Part shown: positions 21,865-32,228 of the stretch, in pieces | Layout of the letters: each line of letters opens with the position of its first letter | Position numbering within the stretch: the first letter of the stretch is position 1 | Origin: Henricia sp. BOLD:AAB3569 | Taxonomy: Eukaryota > Echinodermata > Asteroidea > Spinulosida > Echinasteridae | Reading direction: 5' to 3' | DNA: 64,000 nt | Assembly: GCA_037783545.1 (NCBI GenBank) | Contig: JBBELK010000105.1 | Location: forward strand, 1,054,001-1,118,000 | The notes under the pieces: generated by a model | What the model saw: the letters and a program-made list of their open reading frames with translations, nothing else | Database searches by the model: none | Told to the model about the DNA's origin: nothing | Program-made: the position numbers and the translations under genes

Positions 21865-22755
21865 CAAATAAAAGCTCCCAACAAAAGAATCGTGTTAAAA
21901 ATGGTAAAATTCAAACATGTTGTGTACCAAATTGAAATTCTGTATACTCTAGGAGATAATACAATGATAGCACGCAGGTGTGTTGTATAATGCTGTTTTA
22001 TGGTAATGGATTACACCTCATGGAATTGCCATCACAAGAATAACAATCTAGTTTTAAAAACATTTCAAAAACAGTTTGAAATGTTTTGTTTAGTTGGAAA
22101 AAAACCTTTTCAGTTAAACATTTTCAAAAGGTTGCATTCCCATTTTGACGAAATGAAAAGAAGGGTAATGAATGTTTCATGTCAAAGCTATAAATATAAT
22201 CCATTTGTTGCACGCATCTCAAGGAGATGCTTTCATGATCTTCAGGTCATTCGACCGGCCGCAGACTGGTCAAGCAACCTTGTAAAGTTCATCGACCTTT
22301 ATACATATGCACGACGCCGGATGACAACGGTGTAGTCTGTCCATGGCCTGTGGCCTCCATGCATAATGGGCCCTCGACGTACGCGGCCAGTGTCTCTTGT
22401 TGCCGCGGCTATGCGCATGCATTTCCTCTTTGCTTGAAGCATCTTAGTGTATTCCTGGGACGTCCAGTCGGGATGAGTTGACCGGGTCAAGATGTGAGTG
22501 GTTGGTCAGTCGGTCCGTCTGTCTTAACTCTGGCCGAACTCTGGCCCCTGTGAGAAATGTGTTATTTTGTCTGACTGCTGGGAAATGGGGGAAAACAGAA
22601 GTGTACTGGCATCAACTGCGCTCCGATTTCATTCATAGTTATGAACATTTTGGATTAATTTGTTGCTAGGATATTTTTCAGATTTTAAATGTTGTACCAT
22701 ACTTAATTTGAGTTGTTCATGGTTTGGTTGCCTGATCTTGTTTTGACTTTACAGA
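21865..22755. other. Non-coding DNA; one unassigned 111-codon open frame
   Basis: The plus-strand frame at 22000-22335 is basic and aromatic-rich. It has no recognised domain, and no acceptor or donor consensus was identified at its borders. I cannot distinguish an old exon from chance. Confidence 0.35.
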
Positions 22756-23022
22756 AATTAAGTTAGAAGATTTTGACTTTTTGCTTTGTTCGACAAATGG
22801 ATTTCTTAATGGCTCTTTATTCAACAAAGACTACAATCACTTCGTTCAAAATAATGATACATTTCTTTGGATGAAGAAATCACTTTATTGGACAAAGCAA
22901 ACCTGCAGTGTTGTAGGTTTCCTTTGTTGGACGAAATGATTTGACACATTACAAGACAGGAGCATTGTAGGGGCCTACAGCTTGTTTCGATCTTCGTTAG
23001 TTGATGTGAACATTACAATGTT
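22756..23022. repeat. Diverged relative of the TTCGTCGAATGAAGC element
   Basis: Repeated TTCGTTCAAAATAATG, TTTGTTCGACAAATG, TTTGTTGGACGAAATG and GGATGAAGAAATCAC blocks end in TTTCGATCTTCGTTAGTTGA(TGTGAAC). The last is the inverse of the block near 12190 in the 12131-12452 element. The copy is AT-richer and more decayed than the first. Confidence 0.5.
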
Positions 23023-23035
23023 TTTTAAGGCCGAC

Positions 23036-23176
23036 TTAAAGGCAGAGGCTCATCAGCAATGCGAGCGCGCCAAATTCGTGCCACAAAATACGCAGCCCCA
23101 TGCCTTTGCTATGGAGCTGCGTATTTTGTGGCACGAATTTGGCGCGCGCGCATAGCTGATGAGCCTTTGCCTTTAA
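23036..23176. mobile_element. Palindromic TTAA element family B, complete copy
   Basis: A near-perfect 141-bp inverted repeat. TTAAAGGCAGAGGCTCATCA... on the left mirrors ...TGATGAGCCTTTGCCTTTAA on the right. Arms continue through GCGCGCCAAATTCGTGCCAC and AAAATACGCAG to a loop of about 8 nt in CCATGCCTTTGCTATGG. Both ends are TTAA, compatible with a TTAA target-site duplication as in piggyBac-type non-autonomous elements. The terminal AGGC does not match the usual piggyBac CCC start, so the superfamily is uncertain. RNA from either strand would be a single hairpin with arms of about 65 bp. Confidence 0.92.
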
Positions 23177-25500
23177 GGCATAAACTATAATTTCAGTGTT
23201 AATACATGTACCAGTAAGTATTTCAGCTGATGCTTACAAAATTGTGGATTTATAATTTAAAATTAGGTCGAAACGTGGCTGTGAAATCAGAGATAATGCG
23301 TCTTTAATGGGCTATTTTTGCCGGTTTCAAATGAACAATTTGTGATGGTATCATTTAATCCTCACTCAATTGATTAGGTAATATGATATCAGTTTAATTC
23401 AGTGAGTATCGTTTTTCTCCACTCCTAACTCATTACATCTCGTCTTGCATTCTCCCCAAACTCTTCTCCATATTGTTTAATTCAGTCCCTGGTCAGTTGT
23501 GACACATTATGCATTGTCTGCTTTGAATATTTATGGGGCAATTAACGGGCAGGTGGCCCTAGGACTGGGGACAGTAGGGATATTAATTACAAAGGACAAA
23601 GGAATGAATTAGCACTGTGAGGTGTGATGTGAAGACATAACATCACCTGCCCTTCGGTTGGGCCAGCTCGGCAGGGTAGGAGCGTTTATGATTGCATCTC
23701 AATTATCAAGATGTAGAAATGTGACCAGAATATGATGGGTCAGGGATACACATTAGGATGAAATTATATCACGATCTCGCGTAAATATTAGACACAGTTC
23801 TTGTCCTTGTCTCGATGTAGTTATAGATGATGGTTAAGAATGCTTTAGCTTTTAACTCCCTTTTCTGCTCACGCTCCCTCGCCCCCCTCCCCCTCCTGCT
23901 GTCTCTAATTTATCCCCCATCCCCACTCCAGTAAAAAAAAAAAGATTATTGTTATAATAACAGTTACTGTCACACACTACCAAAGTTACTTTTATATAGA
24001 TTTAGGCTCGCGATTTTACTTCAATTTTTGTGAATTTGAACTTGCCTGAATAGTGTGTGCTGGATTAAACCCATCTGTAAATTAGGGTTAAAGTTGAGGT
24101 GAAGATTCTATATTATTGATAATAAACCCAAGTCTTGCGCAGCCATGTTTGCGTCATTGTTTAGGTGGAGGTTGAGGAGGGAGTTCCTTGTTAACATCTG
24201 GTAAATATACATGGACTGTTTGCCAAATAAATAAAACCATGGTGACAATGAGGATAAATTGACTTTGATTTTTGCTCATCTACAAGGGCTATGCCAAAGC
24301 AAAACATGAAGAAATGGTTCTTAATTGCATTAATTTTGAGCAATTTCTTAAAAGAAACTTTGGACAGATAAATTAGTCAAATGTTACATTGATATACTGG
24401 CGGTGGTCCTAAAAGATGCCTGAGCCAATTTCTTCAGTTATCCTTTTGTAAAGATTTTGTCTAAATAAAAATGAAAGCTACCATTTCATATAAAGGGCGC
24501 CCTCTATTGAACATGCAAAAACATGGAATGAGAAAATTCCAAGGAGAAAGAAAGAAATATTGAAGTTATTTATGTCTTTGGCATTCTGCGGTGATTTCTC
24601 ACAGGAGAAAGCTTATAAGTAGGTAGGACAACCATGGATGTTATTTCAAATGTAAGGAACTATTCAAAGCAATAAGATGAAAAGCTATGTCATGTTTATT
24701 TGTTCTCAGAATTTTCCATTGAAAGGTCACGACTTTTTACGATTTGTGGTACTGAGTGAGAGGCATTTGGGAAATCTTCAGCGACAGCTGCGAAGTCCCT
24801 CACCTGCCGTCTTTAAAGTTAGTCCAAACATGGCGCAATTCCTTGCAGAGACACAGAAAACTAATTCACGTCATGCAATCATGGCGACTACAGCCTGTCG
24901 CGATTGTGTGTGCTAGTTTCATCCTAGCAATCAATTTATCTGGGCACGTTGACAGGGAAATGAATCTGTGTTGTGCGTATACGCAGCGCCAGTAATCTAA
25001 TTGGTATTCGCAAGATTACAAAACAAAAGACTTGAAGAAGAAAAAACGCTGTTTGTTTTTAGCCCATGGAGCGTGAAGCTCCTTGTTCGTCTTTTTTGTC
25101 TCCTATCAACCATCAAGGGATGTCTGTGTCTCTCGTCTTCATAATTTCTTTGCTCATTTTTTCTACCCTTAAAGATCTTGCTGTGTGTGTTTTTAAAGAC
25201 ATGTTTCTGGCTAGCCAGTATTGGAGGAAACCTTCAATTATCAACATAAGACTCTTGTAAACATCTGCAAACACTTCACGTTTCAATGATTACATACATC
25301 CATGCACTGTCATATCCACTGAGACATGGTCTTGATTCGGACTCGTTCGATACTAGTTTGTTCTGTAGGTATAGTCTGGATGTCGTACCTTGCTGAAATT
25401 TAAGATACATGTTTCTGGGTATAACCAGTTAATACATTAATATTGGTTTAAATTTTTTTTTATATTGACCCCTGTCGAATACGTCATTTGGGAATCAAAT
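23177..25500. other. Non-coding DNA, possible regulatory patch near 23.3-23.7 kb
   Basis: The stretch 23320-23660 lacks repeats and is dense in homeodomain-like cores (TCAATTGATTAGG, TTAATTACAAAGG, GCAATTAACG) with TCACCTG E-box-like sites. This is composition only. The rest (23.7-25.5 kb) has a C-rich tract at about 23877-23900 and nothing else recognisable. Confidence 0.3.
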
Positions 25501-25660
25501 AATGCCGCGTCATTGTTGAAGCAACGTGCGCGCACGTTCTGTGTGCCTCTGATTGGTGTACGCGGTTTATTTTACCAACGGGAACCTTAGAACAGCGTGT
25601 TACGCGTGCTAGAGACACACACAACATGCACGCACATCGCTTAAACAATGACGCGGCATT
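25501..25660. mobile_element. CpG-rich foldback element
   Basis: The arms 25501-25550 and 25611-25660 are imperfect inverted repeats (about 40 of 50 positions). They start AATGCCGCGTCATTGTTGAA and end TTAAACAATGACGCGGCATT. The inner arms (GTGCGCGCACGTTCTGTGTG / CACACAACATGCACGCAC) and a loop of about 60 bp are unusually CpG-rich for this AT-rich window. Flanks show no clear target-site duplication. Confidence 0.85.
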
Positions 25661-26211
25661 TGTTTACCCCCAACTGCACAAGCCTAATAGAATAATTTCA
25701 TGGAAAGGATTTTGTTTTACTGGTTGGTGAAATGTGAGTTTAGTCATTGTTTATTTAGAATGATGCATATGATTCAGTCATGGGTACCTACGTAGCATTC
25801 TAGTCGGAGAGTTGTTCATCAAACAGGTGAACTGTAAATATCGTTTAGTTTGCAGATTTACTTGACAAATATGCGACTCAGCCAGAAACCCTGATGAAGA
25901 TTTATTAATAAAAAGTGCAGATTCGTCATGATGTGACAATGAGGTCTGATAAGTTAAATGGCAACAAGGCCCAAGACACTGTAGGAAATGATGTTGGTAT
26001 CGTAAGACGCGTGGTGGATGTGAGTGATGGTTGTTAGCGTTAGGGTCTCACAGACGAACAGATCGGAGGAAATCAGACAGAGAGAGACTGGACTTGAGGC
26101 CAGACTGGCGGGCTACGACGCCCTGTGTGGCTCATCCATCTCTCCCCCGTAGTCCTCTACGCTAGCTTCATTCACTCCTTGGTTGCTTGGTTGCAATCTA
26201 AAGCAAGAACC
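25661..26211. other. Non-coding DNA, no gene seen
   Basis: No exon or repeat recognised. Confidence 0.45.
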
Positions 26212-26560
26212 AAGAATTGTTTCTTTTGTTTAGAGGCGGTTTGATATTTAACGTGTGGGAAGGAAAGCGATTTGTGTAAAGTGAAAACATTGTGGATTTT
26301 GTTGAAGATGCTGTTCAGAAGATGGAAGTTGCAGGTTCAAGTCCCACCTTAACGCGTCATGTTTTGATTAGGACGAAGAATTGTTTCTTTTGTTGAAGAG
26401 GAGGTTTGATATTTAACATGCGAGAAGGAAAACGTTTTGTGGAAAGTAAAAACATTTGTTCTTGTGGATTTTGTCGAAGATATGTTGTTCAGAAGACAGG
26501 ATTCTGTGAAGAATTCTGCAGGAGGTGATAGGTTCGAGTCTCACCTGAGTTTGCCAAGTT
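26212..26560 (+). repeat. Diverged tandem duplication, period 164, with B-box-like motifs
   Basis: AAGAATTGTTTCTTTTGTT begins at 26212 and again at 26376. It is followed in both by GAGG(C/A)GGTTTGATATTTAAC, GGAAAGCG/GGAAAACG and GTGGATTTTGT(T/C)GAAGAT. Each copy ends with a B-box-like block (GCAGGTTCAAGTCCCACC; ATAGGTTCGAGTCTCACC). The unit may be a decayed tRNA-derived SINE, but no A-box was recognisable. Confidence 0.75.
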
Positions 26561-26652
26561 TTTAACATGGTTGTTAGGAAAACATAAAGCCATTCTAAAA
26601 AGATTCTGTTAATTTACCAGAATTGTACTTCAGTGAATTTTGAATGTAGATA

Positions 26653-26941
26653 AGTGACCGCTCTGCAAAAAGGTAGAATAACTCGCGCAGGCTAGGTTGA
26701 GTTTTTGCGACCATAAGAAGAAATATGCGGCAGATCCACGCTCATTAAAATACAAAAACACAATGGAAATTCCTGGCGGTGCCCAGATACCGCCTGGATG
26801 GAATGTCTGTGTTCTGCCTAGAATTTCCATTGAGTTAATATATTTTAATGAGCGTGGATCCGCCGCAGACTTCTTCTTATGGTCGCAAAAACTTGACCTA
26901 GCCTACGCGACTTACTCTACCTTTTTGCACAGCTTGTCACA
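26653..26941. mobile_element. Long foldback element (about 120-bp arms)
   Basis: The left arm has AGTGACCGCTCTGCAAAAAG, GGCTAGGTTGAGTTTTTGCG, ACCATAAGAAGAAATATGCG and GATCCACGCTCATTAAAATA. The right arm repeats these in inverse order and complement: TTTTAATGAGCGTGGATCCG, TTCTTCTTATGGTCGCAAAA, TTGACCTAGCC and TACCTTTTTGCACAGC. The centre (about 26780-26815) contains a smaller palindrome (CAGGCGGT / ACCGCCTG type). Open frames of 66 and 91 codons on opposite strands are mirror images of the arms and do not indicate genes. Confidence 0.92.
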
Positions 26942-27421
26942 TATTGATTTGTGTGTGGATGCTCACATGTGAGCAGTTTCTTGGTTGATGAGGTTGAGCA
27001 TCTGCCTGGGGTGTGTTCAACAGCACAATACCAAAATATGTAAGGCAGTGTCGAACGACTGCATCCCAAAACGTACGATCAAACATGGCCACTGTAGACA
27101 ACACCGTTTGTACAGCACTATGGCTGCATGCTTAACGCAAAGATTCTGATAATTACATTGCAAATCGAAACTGCTAACTCAGCTGGCAGTGGTCTTTCAC
27201 AGTCAAAGAATAAATACGCCGAATGTCGAAGCAAAATATTGACTGGAAACCCCCTAGCCGTAGCCACAACTTATCTGTTTGACATCTTGGTATGGAAAGT
27301 GTACCACGTTCGAGTTGGGATTGCTTTGGATGCAATATGTATTGGGAGTACTGTACGTTCAGTTGCATTCAGTGTTTTCAGTATGCCGGTATGGCCAAAA
27401 CCGGCTTACGTATTGTACTGT
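26942..27421. other. Non-coding DNA, no gene seen
   Basis: Overlapping short frames at 27128-27424 lack coding evidence. Confidence 0.4.
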
Positions 27422-27692
27422 TAAACGCGCCCCTGGTGTAAAACGCGCTGTTCAAAACGCCCCTGTTAAAACGCGCTGTTAAAAACGCCCCTGGTGTAAA
27501 ACGTGCTGTTAAAAACGCCCCTGTTAAAACGTGCTGTTAAAAACGCCCCTGGTATAAAACGTGCTGTTAAAGGCGCCCCCGGTGTAAAACGCGCTGTTCA
27601 AAACGCCCCTGTTAAAACGCGCTGTTAAAAACGCCCCTGGTGTAAAACGTGCTGTTAAACGCGCCCCTGGTTAAACGCGCCCCTGGTTTAAA
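27422..27692. repeat. CpG-rich minisatellite with alternating unit lengths
   Basis: Units of the type AAAACGCGCTGTTAAAAACG followed by CCCCTGGTGT or CCCCTGTT alternate, giving monomers of about 27 and 31 bp in a two-step higher-order pattern. CGCGCTG and CGTGCTG variants are interspersed. The array is strikingly rich in CGCG/CGCCCC for this AT-rich window. Confidence 0.93.
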
Positions 27693-28212
27693 TCCTGGTA
27701 AGCAAGGACTACAAACATTTTCTCTCATCGCGTCATATTTGGACTTTGATATTGTCTACAATTGGCTCCAGGCATCAGATTAAATGAGCTGAAGTGTGAT
27801 ATTTTTTCCTCTCCAAGAAGGCAAGCCATCTCAACCAAACCTTAAAACTAAGTCACCCATACCCAATATTTTCCCCTGAGAGTCATTTAGTAAGATACCT
27901 CTGCTACATCATCTTTTCCTCAATGTTCGATTTCTGCTCGATTTATTTCTTTGATGGAAACAAATGTCTAATAATTGAACCATTCTGAGACTCTGGGGAA
28001 GAAACAATGATATTGTGGTAATTAGGGCAGCAGAGATGGCTAGACTTCGTGGAGACCTCGATTTTATGATAGGAGGAAAGGCAAGGAACACATCTAAGGA
28101 TTAATATTGGATTCCTTGCAAATGGGACAAGCAATTTGTGTGGACTTAATTCAAGACATGTGTGTTTGAACTCTTTTTACTGGTACCATACAGAAAGACA
28201 AGCAGATGTATA
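27693..28212. other. Non-coding DNA, no gene seen
   Basis: Nothing supportable. Two overlapping minus-strand frames near 27909-28134 look like chance. Confidence 0.45.
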
Positions 28213-28354
28213 GACCCTTTGCACCGGCGGCCATGACAGGGGGCAGGTTTTCTTTATCTTAATGATGTGACAATAGATCCACAAAGTGCCTACTCATGCA
28301 TGATGCACAGTGACAATGTGATTGCCTTCTAAAATGGCTGCCGTGCATAGTGTC
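28213..28354. mobile_element. Short TIR element
   Basis: The left end GACCCTTTGCACCGGCGGCC and the right end (complement of GACACTATGCACGGCAGCC) are inverted repeats of about 22 bp with about five mismatches, 142 bp apart overall. It is non-coding. Superfamily and copies elsewhere are unknown. Confidence 0.6.
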
Positions 28355-28518
28355 TCAATCTCGTGTCCAACACCTGTTGTCATGGATCTGCTCTTGTTCT
28401 TGGTTGACTCAATCCTGTTAACTCGAAAAAATAATTTAATCCTGTCAATAGGAAATCTTCATTCGGACATGTGCTGAGCTCAGTTAGAGCTTAAAGGCAG
28501 TATATACATCATTAGTAA

Positions 28519-28873
28519 TCTCGAAAATCAGAAATGTTCACAGATTTACGCCTAACTTACACAATATAAACATGATGACAGTAGAAAACTTCCCCTCAAA
28601 TGGTTTTGTCTAAAGTGCTATAGTCTTTGAGAAATGAGTAAAACAATTAGTTTTCGTCTCACGAGACAAATTCAATTCGCCCCAAAACCATTTCGCCCAA
28701 GTACTATTTCGCCCCAAACCACTTCGCCCGAATGCCATTTTGCCCCAAATTACTTCGTCCAAACACTACATCGCCCAAATATCACTTCACCCCAAAACCA
28801 CTTCATGCACAGGCAGTGGTTCAGGGCGAAATGGTTCAGGGCGAAGTGGTTTTGGGCGAAATGACTGCAAACC
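28519..28873. mobile_element. TTCGCCC/AAAACCAC composite element, copy 2
   Basis: The left half matches 19641-19800 (ATCAGAAATGTTCACAGATT, TTACACAATATAAACATGAT, GTGCTATAGTCTTTGAGAAA). The right half has about eight TTCGCCC(A/C)AAACCACT units and then the reverse orientation GGGCGAAGTGGTTTTGGGCG, giving a hairpin. A TTAAAGGCAG terminus lies just upstream at 28491 and may be the true 5' end. A 76-codon frame through the array is a repeat artefact. Confidence 0.82.
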
Positions 28874-29880
28874 CTTTTTTTGACTGTTTTCTCAAAAGTT
28901 AGACAAAGTACAGAGCTGGTTTTTGCTCAGGTTTGTTTTAATCATGCATATCTTCAATCACACAGGGGGATAAAACTATTTGTAACAGTTTACCAATCAT
29001 GTATACTGTCTTTAATCGCTTAAGAATGACTTTAAGATTTTACTTGAGATTTGTTTTATAATGAATCTGACCTGATGCCCCATTTTGTTCATCGTTTCTG
29101 AGAGGTCATGTTGAGTTCACTTTCTGTAAACAGTGTGAAGATTCATTAGTGTATCTTGCTATAGAGCATGTGACACTTTGACAAAATACAGATGCCTCTA
29201 ATGTTCTCAAAGATGGTGTATGTTTCAATTATTGCTTAATCATTCCTGTTGAAGTGCAAGTGTTAAGTAACTAAAAAAAAATAACGATGTATAAAACAAG
29301 ACTAGTGTTTTGTTTGATGAGGAAAGAACTTAAAAATAAGAGTGAAACTCTATCCAGTGACCAGTCGATTAAATCAGCAAGGAAGAGAGAGAAATCCATG
29401 TTTCTTTTGTTTCCATAAACATGAATTAGCCCCAGATGGATGGAGAAAGGAACTATGTGCCAGCTTGTTGATAGTATTTCGACAATAAGCTGAGATGCGT
29501 ACGTGCAACCATGAAATTTAATCTCATAAGTGCCGGGATAGTACTGGCAACGCTGAATTTCTAGTGGTTCCATTTTCCATTAGATGCCTTGTGTGGTCCG
29601 CCGCAAATTTCCATATAAGTGTCTGATTTATAATGGACGAATCTCTTTCACACTTTCTTGGGAATTCTCAACAAAGGGCAGCGGAGCTCTTGCAATAAAT
29701 TTTCAAATTTTGGGGATTTGTGGGGGAAATGTAGATTTTTCAAAAAGGCATTGACAAGCAAACTAACGTAGCATATGTAAGAAAAATACAGAAAAGTAGC
29801 AATGCAGTAGGGAAGAGTAGTACGGTATTGGAAACCTTAGAAAAAGGACATTTATAGTTGGTCATTTGAAAAATAATTGA
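28874..29880. other. Non-coding DNA, no gene seen
   Basis: No repeat or exon recognised. A 100-codon minus-strand frame near 29271-29573 has no domain I can name. Confidence 0.4.
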
Positions 29881-30307
29881 AGGGTAATTCCCAAAATTAG
29901 GGGTCCAAAAGTGTGACTTGGTTTTTAAGATTTCCAAGTGTTTTTAGTGATTGAAAGTGGTTTCCCAGTTAAAAAAAATTATTTTTATTGCAACAAATGC
30001 CACTTAAATTTAATGTTTGTGTGTAGATATAGCACCAAAGTTAATGCAAACTCATTCTACCGGGACACCAATCTCCTATTCAATACCATGGAACAAAATA
30101 TAAACCTTTATGGTCTTTTGTTTTGAATATTATTCAGGAATCAGAGAAACAAATATTCAAGAAAATGACGCTACCCGGCCCCTATAATCACAGGCCGCAG
30201 TCCATTACTGAGAATTTGTGATCATGAGTGGTGATTTTTGAAGCGGAGAGTGTCGTACGTAACTGGGACACCAAAAATGTTGGACCCCTAATTTTGGAAA
30301 TTACCCT
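29881..30307. mobile_element. GGGGTCCAAAA TIR element, longer copy
   Basis: The 427-bp element begins AGGGTAATTCCCAAAATTAG and ends in the near-inverse (CTAATTTTGGAAATTACCCT). Immediately inside are GGGGTCCAAAAGTGTGAC on the left and GGGACACCAAAAATG / TTGGACCCC on the right. The same subterminal blocks bound the element at 60273-60526, although the outermost 15 bp differ. I see no transposase. Confidence 0.88.
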
Positions 30308-31162
30308 GATTCAGAATTGTTTCCCCATTATTGTTATTTTTGGATGTTCTAAAACATTTAAAGGTGCATTAGCAATGATTAATTGTAGTTAAAGATTCGT
30401 GCCTCGTTGGTTAGCTTTTTGTGAGAGAAAGAAATTTAACGTGACTTGATGAAAAGCTAATATTTCTTCCAGGGTGGCAAAAGATTCCCCTCAGCATTTT
30501 AAGAATAACACCGATGACCGTCTTGTCCAATGGTCTCCATAGAAACACTAGTTGTGCAATATCCAGGGTTAACGTTCACCGTACAGCCAGCTCTCGTATT
30601 GACCGCTAAAAGTGAAATGACTGATCGTCCGGACAGCTGTACGAATTTGTTTTCATCAACTTGAGCGTTCCGTATTGACAGACCTGTCCTTTTTGGCAAT
30701 GCAGACTGAGATCGCAAATGTCCCACCACTTTGCTGTGACGGCACTTTCGTTTAAAGTGATTTGGCTTGCATGTTAGTAAGAATCTTGCTAGTATGAGGG
30801 AGTTTAACATTCTGCGGCCATTTTGAAAAATATTTGCCACATATCAAATCCACTTGAGGGGAACAAAATTGCTGGGTCAGCCAATGAGCATACTTGTGAC
30901 ACAACCGACTAGCAAATTTGCCAATGCTAGTCAATTACGTTTCAAGCATGCTCATGGATGGCAAAGCAATTTTTGTTTCCCGCAACTGGCTTTTGAAAGT
31001 CCAATGGGTGGCGGTTTTTCAAAATGACTGCGGAATGTGAAACTTCCATATTGTTGGATAACAGTCGAGGAATGAACATTGTTGCAATTTATTTTAATAA
31101 TTTGTTTCTCGGATTAGGAATAAGTGACCTGTGACGGACTTGACAAATGGTGGTGTATTTGA
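30308..31162. other. Non-coding DNA, no gene seen
   Basis: A 113-codon minus-strand frame (30840-30499) is basic and cysteine-containing, but without splice context or domain. It is not called as a gene. Confidence 0.4.
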
Positions 31163-31604
31163 CTGTGTTTACACTGGTCCCGAGCTCAGGATCTAGATTA
31201 ATCACCTGATAAAAATGTGTCAGTGTTAACCGCAATGATCCGGAGTGCCGCGTTTACATTCTGTAGTTGATCTCGAGCGCGGTGCCAGAAGTTGCAGTCA
31301 AAGGTCATGCTCTATATGTGTATGTACTGATCAATGTGTGCATGGGTTGTGCATGTACAGTGTACAAGTGTACAAGTGTACGGCCGTGGAGCGGATGCGG
31401 TAATATACCGTAAAGATTCATTGCTTATCTAACCGCAAACTGATCCAAAGCTCGGGATCGAACCCTCCGCCGATGCGAGACCAAAATCTCGGGGTCTGAT
31501 CCGGGGCCAATTTGGTCCCGAGAGGCCTTTACACTCAGTTTGTGATCTGGGGCTGATCCCAAGCTCGGTGTTCAACCCCGAGCTCGGGATCAAGTGTAAA
31601 CAGG
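31163..31604. mobile_element. TGTTTACACTTGATCCCGAGCTC TIR element
   Basis: The left end CTGTGTTTACACTGGTCCC(GAGCTC) mirrors the right end (GAGCTC)GGGATCAAGTGTAAACAG. Several internal CTCGGGATC / GATCCCAAGCTCGG blocks repeat the subterminal motif in both orientations (about 31451, 31531, 31555, 31580). It is non-coding and about 440 bp long. The internal CpG-rich part contrasts with the AT-rich flanks. Confidence 0.88.
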
Positions 31605-31663
31605 GTTCTTGAGACCTTGCTAATGAGACTGATCAAGTGTGAATACCCTTTGTGTATGCAGAC

Positions 31664-31844
31664 CAGGGGTAGATTGCAATATGACTATCTTAGGTCTGAG
31701 ACGCATTCATGTCATAACTAAATTTAAGTGTCTTAAATTTTATTTGTCTTGAATATTTCAAGACAAAATAATCTAAGATGTCTCCAGTTAAGATATCTTA
31801 AGAGTTAAGACATCTTAACTTTCTTGATTGCAATCCACCCCTGA
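31664..31844. mobile_element. CAGGGGT TIR element, complete copy
   Basis: The left terminus CAGGGGTAGATTGCAAT and right terminus ATTGCAATCCACCCCTG are inverted repeats (16 of 17). The inside contains many ATCTTAAG/CTTAAGAT-type inverted blocks (TTAAGATATCTTAAGAG). A CAGGGG terminus is typical of hAT-type elements, but the 8-bp flanks (ATGCAGAC / ATAGACAC) match only partly. A half copy is at 20043-20112. Confidence 0.85.
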
Positions 31845-32228
31845 TAGACACAGGGCACTGAAATTCAGACAGATATGCAACTCTCAAAATTGCCCAGATA
31901 TCATAAGTCCTTGCTAAATATTGATTCCGTTATCTTTGAATTTGCAGGGACTTGGATGACTGGAAGCGGAGTGTTTTCATCTACGAGAGTTTCTCTTCCA
32001 TTCTCGTTGCTTTCTACATGTCGTATCAGTTTGCCGTGCAGAGTGACGGAGAGACTTGTCGAAGCAGAATTCACGTTGCGTAAACACTCAGGACCAAACA
32101 CCAAGTGGGAACACCGCCGCGATTGTTGTATCAGACGGCTAAATTCAACATGAGAGACGTACCGAGTGTCTCTATTTTATGTGCACCCTCATCCCTCCAA
32201 AGGGACCATGTATTATTCCTCAGTATGG

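Noticed and set aside
22000-22335. Plus-strand 111-codon frame as an exon
   Set aside because: Composition is plausible, but there are no splice consensus sequences at the borders and I know no matching family; left as unassigned.
26630-26972. Open frames of 66 and 91 codons sharing peptide words on opposite strands
   Set aside because: The shared words arise because the two frames read the two arms of one inverted repeat.
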